From Mediterranea massiliensis (lineage in GTDB: Bacteria > Bacteroidota > Bacteroidia > Bacteroidales > Bacteroidaceae), in the NCBI RefSeq assembly GCF_900128475.1, contig NZ_LT635838.1:436536-500535 (forward strand): a stretch of 64,000 nucleotides of DNA, written 5' to 3'. Shown here piece after piece: positions 54,690 through 63,919 of this stretch (positions are counted from its first letter, which is position 1; the number at the start of each line of letters is the position of its first letter). The translations under genes were made by a program, and so were the position numbers. Below the pieces are notes generated by a model. The model was not told the origin of the DNA and ran no database searches. It was given only the letters and a program-made list of their open reading frames with translations.

Positions 54690-55300
54690 TGAAATATAGA
54701 ATTTTGTTTTTTTTGTCAATTATTATAAGTATGGGGTTCTGTGCCTGTACAGACGATAGTGACGACATTTTTATTAACGAGAATCAAATTTCAACAAGAG
54801 CTGTAAATGGAGCTTATACTTATCCTGATGTTTCTGAGATATTGAAACAAGACGTAGTAAAAAAGCAAATGAATGAAGCTTGGAATTTGATGAAGAAAAC
54901 CGCAAGTTCTGCTTCTCGCTCCGAGTACGGATTTTATATTTATAAAAGTCAGACAAGCGGAAAATATTATGTAGGAAAAATGGTAAAAGGTCCTGCCATT
55001 ACGGGATGTGCAGGTACTAACGCAAGTATATCGTTGGGAGTACCAACTTCAAACATTGATGTTTGTGCTTTTTTTCATTGCCATACAACACTCCATTATT
55101 GTCCTAAAACAACTTCACGAAGAACAGGTCCATCCCAAAATGATTTAGATTTAGCACAGTCATATAATTTGCCTGGAATTTTACGTGATTATGAAGGTCC
55201 AGAAATAACAGGAGGGCATAATATCAATGAATCCTATAAGGATATAACGTTTGGTCCGACAAAAAGACCTGATATTCAATATAATGATGTTATCAAATAA
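54690..55300 (+). CDS. JAMM-motif (MPN/JAB-like) lipoprotein
   Basis: 203 residues from the ATG at 54690 (MKYRILFFLSIIISMGFCAC), with a lipobox-like FCAC. The frame extends upstream to 54662, but the signal peptide fixes the start. The mature part has the elements of a JAMM zinc metalloprotease in order: Glu in SEYGFYI, HCH in AFFHCHTTLH, and SxxD in GPSQNDLD. Similar GPSxxD domains occur in Bacteroidetes toxin-associated proteins. Probably exported and membrane-anchored; substrate unknown. The next gene starts 12 nt later. AT-rich, unlike the tra genes. Confidence 0.6.
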
Positions 55301-55312
55301 AAACATAAAGAC

Positions 55313-55783
55313 ATGAAGTATTTGGTTTTATTTTTAATGTCCATGTTTCCACTTTTGAGTATTTCAGCTCAAAATCTTGAAAAAATGGACTCAGTTCAGA
55401 GAAATAAGTATCTTATCGATTTAAGTTCTGAAGTCATAAAAACAATGGGGCCTGGTTATTATAGAAACACACATCCAACGATTAGTGAAGGTGTGTTTAA
55501 AAGTAATGATGGCAGAGCAAAAATAAAAAAGAATATTGGTCGCAAATATTATGAAATAAAATATCCTTACGACAAGTCAAAAGAAACTTTGGAGTTTGAT
55601 TTTTCTGCAAAAGTTCGTATTTGGAAAGATACGGGCGAACCTTGCGATGTGATATTTGGAAATGGATATGGGAAAAACTTTTTCTTTTCAAGTTACAAGG
55701 AACAGACTAAAAGTCGAACTGCAACAGATAAAGTTCCATATCAACAGGTACAAAACGCCAATAAGAATATTGGAACAAAATGA
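55313..55783 (+). CDS. Secreted hypothetical protein
   Basis: 156 residues with a signal peptide (MKYLVLFLMSMFPLLSISAQ). The mature part (ENLEKMDSVQRNKYLID, then a Lys/Tyr-rich beta segment) matches nothing I know. Probably co-transcribed with the JAMM-motif lipoprotein, 12 nt upstream; could be its partner or inhibitor (speculative). Confidence 0.6.
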   Translation: MKYLVLFLMSMFPLLSISAQNLEKMDSVQRNKYLIDLSSEVIKTMGPGYYRNTHPTISEGVFKSNDGRAKIKKNIGRKYYEIKYPYDKSKETLEFDFSAKVRIWKDTGEPCDVIFGNGYGKNFFFSSYKEQTKSRTATDKVPYQQVQNANKNIGTK

Positions 55784-55929
55784 GGAGCCATGTAAAGAGG
55801 ATGAAAAATTAACGATTTGAATAGAATCTTTATACATAAAAGTATAAATTACAAAGGTTCATGGTCGTGACATTGTTTTATTGCTCTTGCGACAGAATCT
55901 GTAGTTAATGTACTTCGAATTAGATAATG

Positions 55930-55972
55930 GGAGAATGGTTTATGAAGCAGACTTAACCATTCTCCTTTTTTT
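55930..55972 (+). terminator. Intrinsic terminator ending the AT-rich module
   Basis: Perfect 11-bp stem GGAGAATGGTT (55930-55940) and AACCATTCTCC (55955-55965) followed by TTTTTTT. Confidence 0.9.
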
Positions 55973-55984
55973 ATATGATGTGAT

Positions 55985-56389
55985 AAGCAGATGAGCGATA
56001 AAAAAGAAGCTGCCGAACATGCTACCATTGTGGATCTGATCCGCAATGACCTTAGCCGTGTGGCGGAGCATGTAAGGGTGGATAAATACCGTTATATTGA
56101 TGTGCTCCATACCAATAAGGGGAATATTCTCCAGGCCAGTTCTGAAATAAGCGGCAAGTTACCAACCGACTATCAAAAGCACATCGGAAACATATTGGAT
56201 GCAATGTTGCCCGCAGGTTCCATAACAGGTGCGCCAAAGGACAAGACTATGGAAATAATCCACGAAGCGGAAGGCTATGACCGTGGATTCTATACAGGAA
56301 TCATGGGTATATATAATAATGGTGAACTCAACTCGGCTGTAATGATACGCTTTCTTGAAAATGACGGTCAGGGAACGTATTTCAAGGCA
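55985..56389 (+). pseudogene. pabB: Internal fragment of para-aminobenzoate synthase component I (pabB)
   Basis: The frame encodes the chorismate-binding core (EHATIVDLIRNDLSRVAEHV, ITGAPKDKTMEIIHEAEGYD, RGFYTGIMGIYNNGELNSAV, MIRFLE), but the N-terminal 200 or so residues are absent and after YFKA the expected GGGI... segment is replaced by the 105-bp repeat. It begins directly after a terminator. It is a relic truncated at both ends; the 3' truncation coincides with the tip of the hairpin repeat. Confidence 0.85.
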
Positions 56390-56482
56390 TACCGCCAAGG
56401 ATTTTTCTTGCCGTGCCATAGTCGGAGGAAGTTAGTCTGAGGTACGAAGACTGTCTTTCTGCGACGACGGCTGACTTTTATA
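56378..56482 (+). repeat. 105-bp direct repeat, copy 2 (half of the inverted-repeat element)
   Basis: Four differences from copy 1. Three lie in helix positions and keep or improve pairing, and the fourth (C for G near the outer arm) would make the outer arm perfect against 54192-54211. The first 12 bases (TATTTCAAGGCA) are shared with the pabB reading frame. Confidence 0.85.
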
Positions 56483-56822
56483 CAAAACACACGAAAGGAT
56501 GAGAATATGCAAACGAAATAGACCATTCAAAACAGGAACCCTTGCCACATATGTTTGAATGGATTGAAATGGAAATAGCAAAGAATAGAGAAGAGTATGG
56601 TTAATAAAAACAGATTTATCCAAGCAAAAAATCGAGGATAAAAAATCTTAAAACATTCTTTATCCCCGATTAAATATCGTACCTTTGCAACCGAAAGAGT
56701 TCTTTGGATGGTTATGCAAATCACAGCAGGATGCTACATTCTGTTTATTTCTAATTCGTAACCTCTTCTTTTTATGAGGTAAAAACTTGTCTCATTCTCA
56801 ATCACTTATAAAAAATACGTAC
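56483..56822. other. Spacer between pabB relic and chromosomal regulator
   Basis: No convincing gene. A -7 element TACCTTTG at 56680-56687 is present, but no recognisable RNA or protein follows. A short ACCTC/GAGGT hairpin lies near 56762-56781. Confidence 0.4.
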
Positions 56823-56910
56823 TTTCAGCTGGGCAAACGACAAGTTTAAGCTGGGGAAAACGATGGTTTAGGCTGGGAAAAGCAACCGTTTGAGCTGGGA
56901 AAAACATCAG
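56823..56910. repeat. Four 22-bp tandem repeats with GCTGGGAAA core
   Basis: Units 56823-56844, 56845-56866, 56867-56888 and 56889-56910 each read TTTnnGCTGGG(n)AAA followed by variable bases. The last overlaps the stop codon of the regulator gene, whose own end (TTCTTCCCAGCC) is an inverted copy and can form an 8-bp GCTGGGAA/TTCCCAGC hairpin. Confidence 0.8.
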
Positions 56911-59900
56911 TTCTTCCCAGCCTTCCTGTCTCGGTATTCCGTAGGCGTCATGCCCATCTTTTGCTTGAAGCACTTGCTGAAATAGCGCGGGTCGTTGATA
57001 CCCACCATATAGGCAATCTGCGTCATGGAGTATTCACCGGTCTCTATGAGCTGGACGGCACGGTTGATGCGCATTTCCTTGATGAATTCAACAGGGGCCA
57101 ACCCCGTGAGCGACTTCAGCTTCTTGAAGAATACCGAACGGCTCACTGCCATGTCCTTCACCAGATCGTCCACAATCAAATCGCCGTTGTCCAGGTTCTT
57201 CTCCATCAACGCCATCAGCTTGTCCATAAACTTCCGGTCGTTGGGCGACATCTCGGGGGCCTTGCTCTCTTCCACCGTCGGCTCGTCAGGCGAGGTTGCC
57301 ATGTTCATCAGCTTCTCACGGTACATTTCCTGAAGCTTCTTCCTGCGTTCCAGGATATTCCTTACACGCGCCTTCAGATAGGTGGCGCTGAAGGGCTTGG
57401 TAATGTAATCGTCCGCTCCATACTCCAACCCCTCCAACATGCTCTCAATGGCGGTCTTGGCCGTAAGGAGTACCATCGGAATGTGACTGGTCGTCATGTT
57501 GTCGTGAAGCTCGCGCATCATCTGCAGACCATCCTTCTCGGGCATCATCACATCGCTGATGATGATGTCGGGTACCAGGCTGAGAGCCTTTTCCAGCCCC
57601 TCCGCTCCGTTGGCCGCCTCGACCACCCTGAATTCCGACGCAAAGATGCTGCGCAGGAAGGTACGGAGTTCGGTATTGTCTTCGACCAGCAACATCGTAC
57701 TCCGGACATCCGTATTTTCTGTTCCTTCTTCTCCCTTGTTTCCTTCCGAAGCCCCGTTGTCCTCCACAGCAGTCTGTTGTTCCTGCTTTGCACCACCCTG
57801 CTCCACGTCGTTCTGCAAAAATTCCACCGTTTCGTCGTAATGTTCCTTCCCTTTCTGGAAATCGACCTTGAAACAGCTGCCTTCACCCAACTTGCTGTCT
57901 ACCGTGATGGAAGCCTTGTGCATCTCCACCAGCTCCTTCACCAAAGACAGGCCGATGCCTGAACTCGACTGATTGAACAGGCTGCTGTCCACCAGATTTT
58001 CGAAACGGACGAACAGCGATTTCTTCTTGTTCTCGGCAATGCCGATACCCTGGTCTTGCACACCGACCGACACGGTCTGCCCGTTGTCATGGACGAAAAC
58101 CGTAATCATCTTCCCTTCGGGAGTGTACTTGAAGGCGTTGGACAACAGATTGTAGACAATCTTCTCGAACTTGTCGGCATCCACCCACAGATAGACGGCC
58201 TCCTTCTCCGTCTCGAAAACGAAGTCGATGTGGTGTTCCTCGGCCACGGCCTCAAAGTTGTCCATAATCTTACGGACAAAGGCAACAATTTCCAGCCGTT
58301 GTACCTGCATCTTCATTTTCTTGTTCTGGATCTTACGGAAGTCCAATATCTGGTTGACCAGCCGCAACATCCGATTGGAGTTCCGCTCCACGACCTGCAA
58401 CTGCTCCCTGGCTTCGGCAGGCAGCTTCGTATTCTGAAGCACATATTCCAAGGGACCGGTTATCAACGTCAGGGGCGTACGCAGCTCGTGGGAGATGTCG
58501 GTGAAGAAGCGCAACTTCATGTGAGTCAGCTGCTGCTCCATGGCCACCCGATGCTTCAGCCGATAGATGGTGAACAGGATATAGACCGCCGTCACGATAA
58601 TCAGCAGGAAGAACAACACATACAGGAAATAGGCCAAAGGTGTCTCCCAGAAGGAAGGCAGCACTTCGATGTCCAGCGTACGCACATTGTCGGACCAGAC
58701 GCCGTCGGCGTTGGTCGAACGCACCTTGAACACATAGTGTCCCTTGGGCAGGTTGGTATAGGTGGCCGTGCGCTGCTTGCCCACGTAGTTCCAGTTCTTC
58801 TCGAACCCGTCCAGCATATAGGCATACTGGATGTCGGAAGGATTGGTATAGTCGAGGGCCGCATACTGGATGGAAAAGATATTCTCCTGATGGGAAAGCG
58901 TCAGTTCACGGGTGTCGTCCAGCGTGTACTTCAACACGGAATGCGGACCCGGCTTCACGCTCTCGTTGGCCAGCAGCAGTTGCGTCAGGACAATGGGAGG
59001 CACGTAGACGCTCTTCTGGATGGAATCGGGATTGAAATAGAAAATGCCATGATTGGTTCCGAACAGGATGTTGCCGTCCGACGCATAGGCCGAAGCCGCC
59101 TCACTGAAACGGATGCTGGAATTGCTGTACTTGTTCTGGAAGTTCTCGAAACGCCCCAACCCAGGTGTAAACTTGCTCAATCCGTTTTCCGTACTGATCC
59201 ACAACTGGCCTTTCTTGTCTTCCTGAATGGACAGCAGGATGTCCGACGGCAGACCGTCGCGTACGGTATAGGCCTTGAAGCGTGCTTGTCCTTCGGCATT
59301 CAGGTCGACCAGTTGGTTCAGTCCGCCGCCGAAGGTTGCCACATACAGCTCCCCTTCCCGCGTCGGTTTGACCCAATGGATATCATTATTGCTCAGCGCG
59401 TTGGCTTTTTCGGGAGCACGGAGGTAATGGTAGAACCGGGCGTCTTCGGGCCGGTCGAAGCCGTCGTCCACCATCAGCAGTCCCACGGTGGTACCTATCC
59501 AGATATGTCCGTCCGCATCGCCGGTAATGCAGCGCACCTTGCTGCAATATTTGATGGGGAAGCCCTTCAGATTGTTCCGATGGCTGATGAAAACCTCCTT
59601 GCCGTCGGCATTGCGTGTCAGATAGCTGATGCCGTTGGCAAACGTAGCCACCCAGATGCGTCCGCGACGGTCTTCGTAAAGGCAATAGACATTGTCGTCG
59701 GACAAGCTGTAGACATCATCGGCGCTGTAGCGGTAGCGGGTCAGCCGGTAACGAAGCGTGCCGGGCAGGGGTTCGGCCTTCACCACTCCTGCTCCCTTGG
59801 TCGCGATCCACAGGTTGTCATGGCTGTCCTGCATCACGAAATAAGTGTTGCCGAAGAGGGGCTTCCCACTATGGGACACGGTTCCGGCCTCCGTCAGGTA

Positions 59901-61358
59901 ACCGATTTCTTCGCGATGACGGTTGTACACACGCAGCATGCCGTCCTTCAGCCCCACCCACATGTTGCCGTCCTTGTCCTCGCAGAGGGCCCGTACCTCG
60001 TTGCTCAACGACTCATACGAATGATTGACCGGCACCTTCAGCCGGAAGCGATCGGTGCGGAACGTCACCTTCTCCAGTCCTTTGGAGTGGGTACACATCC
60101 ACAGATTGCCCTGACGGTCGGAAAAAGCGGAATGTATCTTGTTGGAGAAACGCCAGTTCTCGCCCGTCATGCTGTTGTAGAACGGACGCAGGCAATTGTT
60201 CTTCCGGTCGAAATAGGAGAAGCCGCCGCCATAGGGATGCACCCACAAGGTGCCGAAGATGTCCTCGTGGATGTGGAAAGCCGGACGGGAACGGTCGGTA
60301 TTGGTGGGCTCGGCATAGACCTTCTCGCACTTCAGCTTCCGGGTATAGGGATTGAAATGGGCCACCTCGCCCACAACGTCCTGTTCGAACCATATTTCGT
60401 CGGACAAGTCCCGATAGATACTCTTGACCTTTTCGGCCGGCAACCGGGAGGCTGCATAGTGCTCCGTCCGGCCGGTCGGCAGGTCGTAGACAAAGAAGCC
60501 GTCGGACACGGTGGCCACCACGACCTGCGAAAGTTTCTTCAGATGCTTGATGCCACTGATGCGCGAGGCTGCATCGAGCTGAACCGGCCGGAAGGTCCGG
60601 TCCTTCTTCCGATAGACCCAGACCGTCCCGTTGCCGGAGCCGAAGAGCAGGCAGTCGCCGCAATCTTCCATCACGTAGAAGCTCTGGCGTTTCTTGAACG
60701 AGTCCTTTCCCTCCTCCGCATTCTCGAAATAGATGACCGGTTCGGCCCCGTCGGGAGTGAAACAAACCAGCCCGTTGTCCGACAAGACCCACTCCGCCCC
60801 GTCTGCCTGGCAGACATCGAAGACACGGGACACCCTCAAGCGCTCCGATGCCGGAGAGTACCACACCGACGTCAGCCGATAATCCGTCGAATCGGTCGTA
60901 ATCCGCACGGCCCCTTCCCGACGGGTGAGCAGCCACACCGTGCCGTCCGGCAGTACCTTGATGGACGATATGGCCGTCTGGCTGCCCGGCTCTCCCTCGG
61001 CAGGCACCGACTCGAACACTTCCGTACGCGGATCGAAACGGAAGGCACGGTCGTCATACGTCTGCAGCCAGATGAATCCGTAACGGTCCAGCTTCATGTT
61101 GTCCACCCGGTTGCTGGTCAGGGCTATCTGATTGTCCTGACGGGCCTTGAATGTCTTGAAGGTATAGCCGTCAAACTTGTTGATGCCGTTCCAGGTAGAG
61201 AACCACATGTTTCCCCGGCTGTCCTGCAACATGTCCATGACGGTGTTCTCGGACAAGCCGTCGTCCGACGAATAATGCGTGAAGGAACCCTCCGGCTGGG
61301 CTTTCAGAACAGCAGCCGTCAGCACGGCCAGCATCCACAATAACCATCTCTGCTTCAT
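56907..61358 (-). CDS. Hybrid two-component system regulator (HTCS)
   Basis: 1483 residues from the ATG at 61358. There is a signal peptide, a periplasmic double beta-propeller of reg_prop repeats (many GNMWFSTWNGI, GFIWLQTYD, GRIWVATFANGI-type blades, residues about 30-760), a Y_Y_Y domain (about 790-850), a membrane helix (about 870-895), HisKA with FTDISHELRTPL (near 925), HATPase, a receiver with IIISDVMMP (near 1265) and a C-terminal AraC helix-turn-helix (MTQIAYMVGINDPRYFSKCF). Such sensors bind oligosaccharides and switch on polysaccharide utilisation genes; the neighbouring esterases suggest an acetylated or esterified glycan. GC-rich, unlike the ICE; chromosomal. Confidence 0.93.
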   Translation of the reverse strand: MKQRWLLWMLAVLTAAVLKAQPEGSFTHYSSDDGLSENTVMDMLQDSRGNMWFSTWNGINKFDGYTFKTFKARQDNQIALTSNRVDNMKLDRYGFIWLQTYDDRAFRFDPRTEVFESVPAEGEPGSQTAISSIKVLPDGTVWLLTRREGAVRITTDSTDYRLTSVWYSPASERLRVSRVFDVCQADGAEWVLSDNGLVCFTPDGAEPVIYFENAEEGKDSFKKRQSFYVMEDCGDCLLFGSGNGTVWVYRKKDRTFRPVQLDAASRISGIKHLKKLSQVVVATVSDGFFVYDLPTGRTEHYAASRLPAEKVKSIYRDLSDEIWFEQDVVGEVAHFNPYTRKLKCEKVYAEPTNTDRSRPAFHIHEDIFGTLWVHPYGGGFSYFDRKNNCLRPFYNSMTGENWRFSNKIHSAFSDRQGNLWMCTHSKGLEKVTFRTDRFRLKVPVNHSYESLSNEVRALCEDKDGNMWVGLKDGMLRVYNRHREEIGYLTEAGTVSHSGKPLFGNTYFVMQDSHDNLWIATKGAGVVKAEPLPGTLRYRLTRYRYSADDVYSLSDDNVYCLYEDRRGRIWVATFANGISYLTRNADGKEVFISHRNNLKGFPIKYCSKVRCITGDADGHIWIGTTVGLLMVDDGFDRPEDARFYHYLRAPEKANALSNNDIHWVKPTREGELYVATFGGGLNQLVDLNAEGQARFKAYTVRDGLPSDILLSIQEDKKGQLWISTENGLSKFTPGLGRFENFQNKYSNSSIRFSEAASAYASDGNILFGTNHGIFYFNPDSIQKSVYVPPIVLTQLLLANESVKPGPHSVLKYTLDDTRELTLSHQENIFSIQYAALDYTNPSDIQYAYMLDGFEKNWNYVGKQRTATYTNLPKGHYVFKVRSTNADGVWSDNVRTLDIEVLPSFWETPLAYFLYVLFFLLIIVTAVYILFTIYRLKHRVAMEQQLTHMKLRFFTDISHELRTPLTLITGPLEYVLQNTKLPAEAREQLQVVERNSNRMLRLVNQILDFRKIQNKKMKMQVQRLEIVAFVRKIMDNFEAVAEEHHIDFVFETEKEAVYLWVDADKFEKIVYNLLSNAFKYTPEGKMITVFVHDNGQTVSVGVQDQGIGIAENKKKSLFVRFENLVDSSLFNQSSSGIGLSLVKELVEMHKASITVDSKLGEGSCFKVDFQKGKEHYDETVEFLQNDVEQGGAKQEQQTAVEDNGASEGNKGEEGTENTDVRSTMLLVEDNTELRTFLRSIFASEFRVVEAANGAEGLEKALSLVPDIIISDVMMPEKDGLQMMRELHDNMTTSHIPMVLLTAKTAIESMLEGLEYGADDYITKPFSATYLKARVRNILERRKKLQEMYREKLMNMATSPDEPTVEESKAPEMSPNDRKFMDKLMALMEKNLDNGDLIVDDLVKDMAVSRSVFFKKLKSLTGLAPVEFIKEMRINRAVQLIETGEYSMTQIAYMVGINDPRYFSKCFKQKMGMTPTEYRDRKAGKN

Positions 61359-61381
61359 AGTATGACACAATAATTAGGACG

Positions 61382-61417
61382 CAAATATAACCATTTCGTG
61401 GAAAAGCCCTATATTTG
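61382..61417. promoter_or_regulatory. Divergent promoters between HTCS and esterase genes
   Basis: Two TATATTTG (-7) elements face opposite ways in the 94-bp gap: minus strand at 61389-61382 for the HTCS gene and plus strand at 61410-61417 for the esterase gene. Confidence 0.6.
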
Positions 61418-61452
61418 TCTGTCAGAAAAAACATCAGAAAAACCGTCAAATC

Positions 61453-62607
61453 ATGAAATACCTCAGCACGTTCCTCCTGCTTCTCTCCGCCTGGCTGACC
61501 GCTTCCGCACAGACGGACAGCACCGCCTACGAAGTGACCGGCAACATGCCCGTCTTCTACCGCCAGATGAAACAACAGCTTACCTTCCCCCTCGCCTGGG
61601 GAAAGGCGGAAGAAACGGACTTCGATGCGTGGAAAGTCCGCGCCCGCAACCGGCTGATGGAATGCATGGAGAACATCCCGTCGGCACCGGAGGCATACGG
61701 TCTGGAAGTGACCGACCGCGAACGCCGCGAGGGCTACGAAGCGCGCAAGATTGTGTTCAACCTCTCCGGATGGTGCCGCGTGCCGGCCTATCTGCTGATA
61801 CCCGACGGCGAGGGACCTTTCCCCGCCATCGTCCTGCTTCACGACCACGGCGCCCACTTCTCCATCGGCAAGGAAAAGATGGTACGCCCCTTTCACGTCG
61901 CTCCCGAAGTCATGAAAGACGCCGACCAGTGGGTCGACCGATACTATGACGGCCAGTACACGGGCGACTACCTGGCCCGCCACGGCTATGTGGTGCTGGC
62001 CGTCGACGCCCTGCTCTGGGGAGAACGCGGGCGGAAAGAGGGGGCCAGCTACGACGCCCAACAGGCGCTGGCGTCCAACTTTCTGCAAATGGGGACTTCG
62101 TGGGGCGCCTTCATCCACATGGACGACGTGCGGAGCGCCGAGTTCCTGGCCTCCCTGCCCTTCGTGGACAAGGAGCGCGTGGGCTGCCTGGGCTTCTCGA
62201 TGGGAGCCTACCGCTCGTGGATGCTCGGGGCACTGACCGATGCCGTCCGCGCATCGGCCTCGGTATGCTGGATGAACACCACCGAATACCTCATGACACC
62301 GACCAACAACCAGAACAAAGGCGGCTCGGCCTACGCCATGCTGGTACCCGGCCTGCGCCGCTACCTGGACTATCCGCACGTGGCAAGCATCGCCTGCCCC
62401 AAACCGACCTTGCTCTTCAACGGCACGAGCGACAAGCTGTTCCCCGTAGAGGGCGTGAACGATGCCTATCGGGAAATGCAGAGTGTGTGGAAAAGCCAAG
62501 GCGCCTCCGACCGCCTCGTCACCCGCCTGTGGGACGAGACACATTTTTTCAACCGGGAGATGCAGCAGGCCGTGCTCGCGTTCTTCGACCGCTGGCTGAA
62601 GCCCTGA
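61453..62607 (+). CDS. Secreted alpha/beta-hydrolase, probable carbohydrate esterase
   Basis: 384 residues with a signal peptide (MKYLSTFLLLLSAWLTASAQ). The nucleophile elbow GFSMG (GCLGFSMGAYRS, near residue 251), a downstream acidic segment (FNGTSDKLFPVEG, Asp candidate) and a C-terminal His (DETHFF) form the triad of a dienelactone-hydrolase/acetylxylan-esterase-like fold. Divergent from the HTCS gene and convergent with the next esterase with only 1 bp between the stop codons. Confidence 0.85.
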   Translation: MKYLSTFLLLLSAWLTASAQTDSTAYEVTGNMPVFYRQMKQQLTFPLAWGKAEETDFDAWKVRARNRLMECMENIPSAPEAYGLEVTDRERREGYEARKIVFNLSGWCRVPAYLLIPDGEGPFPAIVLLHDHGAHFSIGKEKMVRPFHVAPEVMKDADQWVDRYYDGQYTGDYLARHGYVVLAVDALLWGERGRKEGASYDAQQALASNFLQMGTSWGAFIHMDDVRSAEFLASLPFVDKERVGCLGFSMGAYRSWMLGALTDAVRASASVCWMNTTEYLMTPTNNQNKGGSAYAMLVPGLRRYLDYPHVASIACPKPTLLFNGTSDKLFPVEGVNDAYREMQSVWKSQGASDRLVTRLWDETHFFNREMQQAVLAFFDRWLKP

Positions 62608-62608
62608 A

Positions 62609-63919
62609 CTACTTCAGGTGCTTCAAGATCCACTCCAGATGCCCGCGTTCGGTGTCGTCCGACGTCCAATGCTCGTTGATGGGCGTTACCAGCGCTTCCT
62701 TCGGACACGTCAGGACGTTGTAGACGGCATAGCTGGTGGTGGGAGGACAGGTGTCGTCGTTGAATCCCCACGTCAGGAAGGTGTCGGCCTTGACCAGGCG
62801 GGCAAAGTTCACCACATCGTAATAGGCCATCGTCTGCACCTTTTCGGGCGTATCCATCCCTTTCACACGGGAGAAGTGCGGATAGCCGTCCGCACGCCCT
62901 GCCTTATAGCCGGCCATGTCGCTCAGGGCGGGATGATTGGCCACACAGGCCGTCACACGGGCATCGAGCCCCGCCGTAACCAGCGCCAAGGCCCCGCCCT
63001 GGCTTCCACCCTGCACAATCACGTTCCGGCCGTCCCACTCGGGCAGGGAGGTCAGCAGGTCGATGCAGCGCACGCACGCCAGATAGACCCGCTTCATGTA
63101 ATAATGATCCCTGTTGTCCAGCCCGTTCATCAGATAGCCGTTCTCGCGGCCGTTGAAGGCGTTGCTGATTTCCTGAAACTCTTCGTCGGACATCGTCGGG
63201 TTCAGCCCGTGTATCTCCATTTCGAGACGGATGCAGCCCTGCTCGGCGTAGTATTTGTGGCGGAGCGGATCCTTGATGGTCTTGATACCCGCACCCGGCG
63301 GACATAGCACCACGGGGCAACTGCCCGCACGGGCGTCCTTGGGGTAGAACAGGTAGCCGTAGACCGCCTGCCCGCGGGAGTTCAACCGAAGCTTCACCAG
63401 GTAGCAATCCACCTTGTCCGTACAATATTCCGGAGCCAGCTCCTTGGTATAGGTCAGGGGGAAAGCGGCCGCCTCGGCCTTCTGCTTCTCCCAAAACGCC
63501 TGGAAGTCGGCAGGCATCTGCGTGTAGGGACGGATATCCTCGGGCGAGAAGCCCACCTTCACGTGGTGGCGATAGGTCTTGCCGCCCACACGGGCCGTCA
63601 GACGGCAATCACGGAAGCCGGGCGTATCCATCGTACCCACGTCGACAACGGCCCTGCCGTCCTTCAACACCACACTGCCCTTCGCATCGGGCGGCATCAG
63701 GTCGCCTCCAAGTTCATAACTCACCGTCACGCCGTCCTGCGGAATGCCATACCGGTAGAGCTGCACCTCTACACGGGCCTTCTCGCCCGTCCGGTAGGTC
63801 CAGTCGGCATGATCGGGCACGGTGACCCACAACACGTCACTCCGATACGGATAATTCTCGGCCAGCAAGGGCAGAAGGGTGCAGGCCCATGCTACAAAAA
63901 ACAACCATCTCTTCTTCAT
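62609..63919 (-). CDS. Acetylxylan esterase (CE7/AXE1-like)
   Basis: 436 residues with a signal peptide (MKKRWLFFVAWACTLLPLLA), an N-terminal beta-sandwich (about 20-120) and an AXE1-type alpha/beta-hydrolase domain: Ser in GGSQGGALAL (near 305), Asp in WGFNDDTCPP (near 392) and His in TERGHLEW (near 428). CE7 enzymes remove acetyl groups from xylo- or cephalosporin-type substrates. Together with the second esterase and the HTCS it suggests a glycan-utilisation locus continuing beyond the window. Confidence 0.88.
   Translation of the reverse strand: MKKRWLFFVAWACTLLPLLAENYPYRSDVLWVTVPDHADWTYRTGEKARVEVQLYRYGIPQDGVTVSYELGGDLMPPDAKGSVVLKDGRAVVDVGTMDTPGFRDCRLTARVGGKTYRHHVKVGFSPEDIRPYTQMPADFQAFWEKQKAEAAAFPLTYTKELAPEYCTDKVDCYLVKLRLNSRGQAVYGYLFYPKDARAGSCPVVLCPPGAGIKTIKDPLRHKYYAEQGCIRLEMEIHGLNPTMSDEEFQEISNAFNGRENGYLMNGLDNRDHYYMKRVYLACVRCIDLLTSLPEWDGRNVIVQGGSQGGALALVTAGLDARVTACVANHPALSDMAGYKAGRADGYPHFSRVKGMDTPEKVQTMAYYDVVNFARLVKADTFLTWGFNDDTCPPTTSYAVYNVLTCPKEALVTPINEHWTSDDTERGHLEWILKHLK

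Noticed and set aside
58056..61343. 1095-codon open frame antisense to the HTCS gene
   Set aside because: It is a mirror of GC-rich codon use in the HTCS gene. It has no signal, motif or promoter, and the HTCS frame is fully supported by domains. The same holds for 56961-57962.
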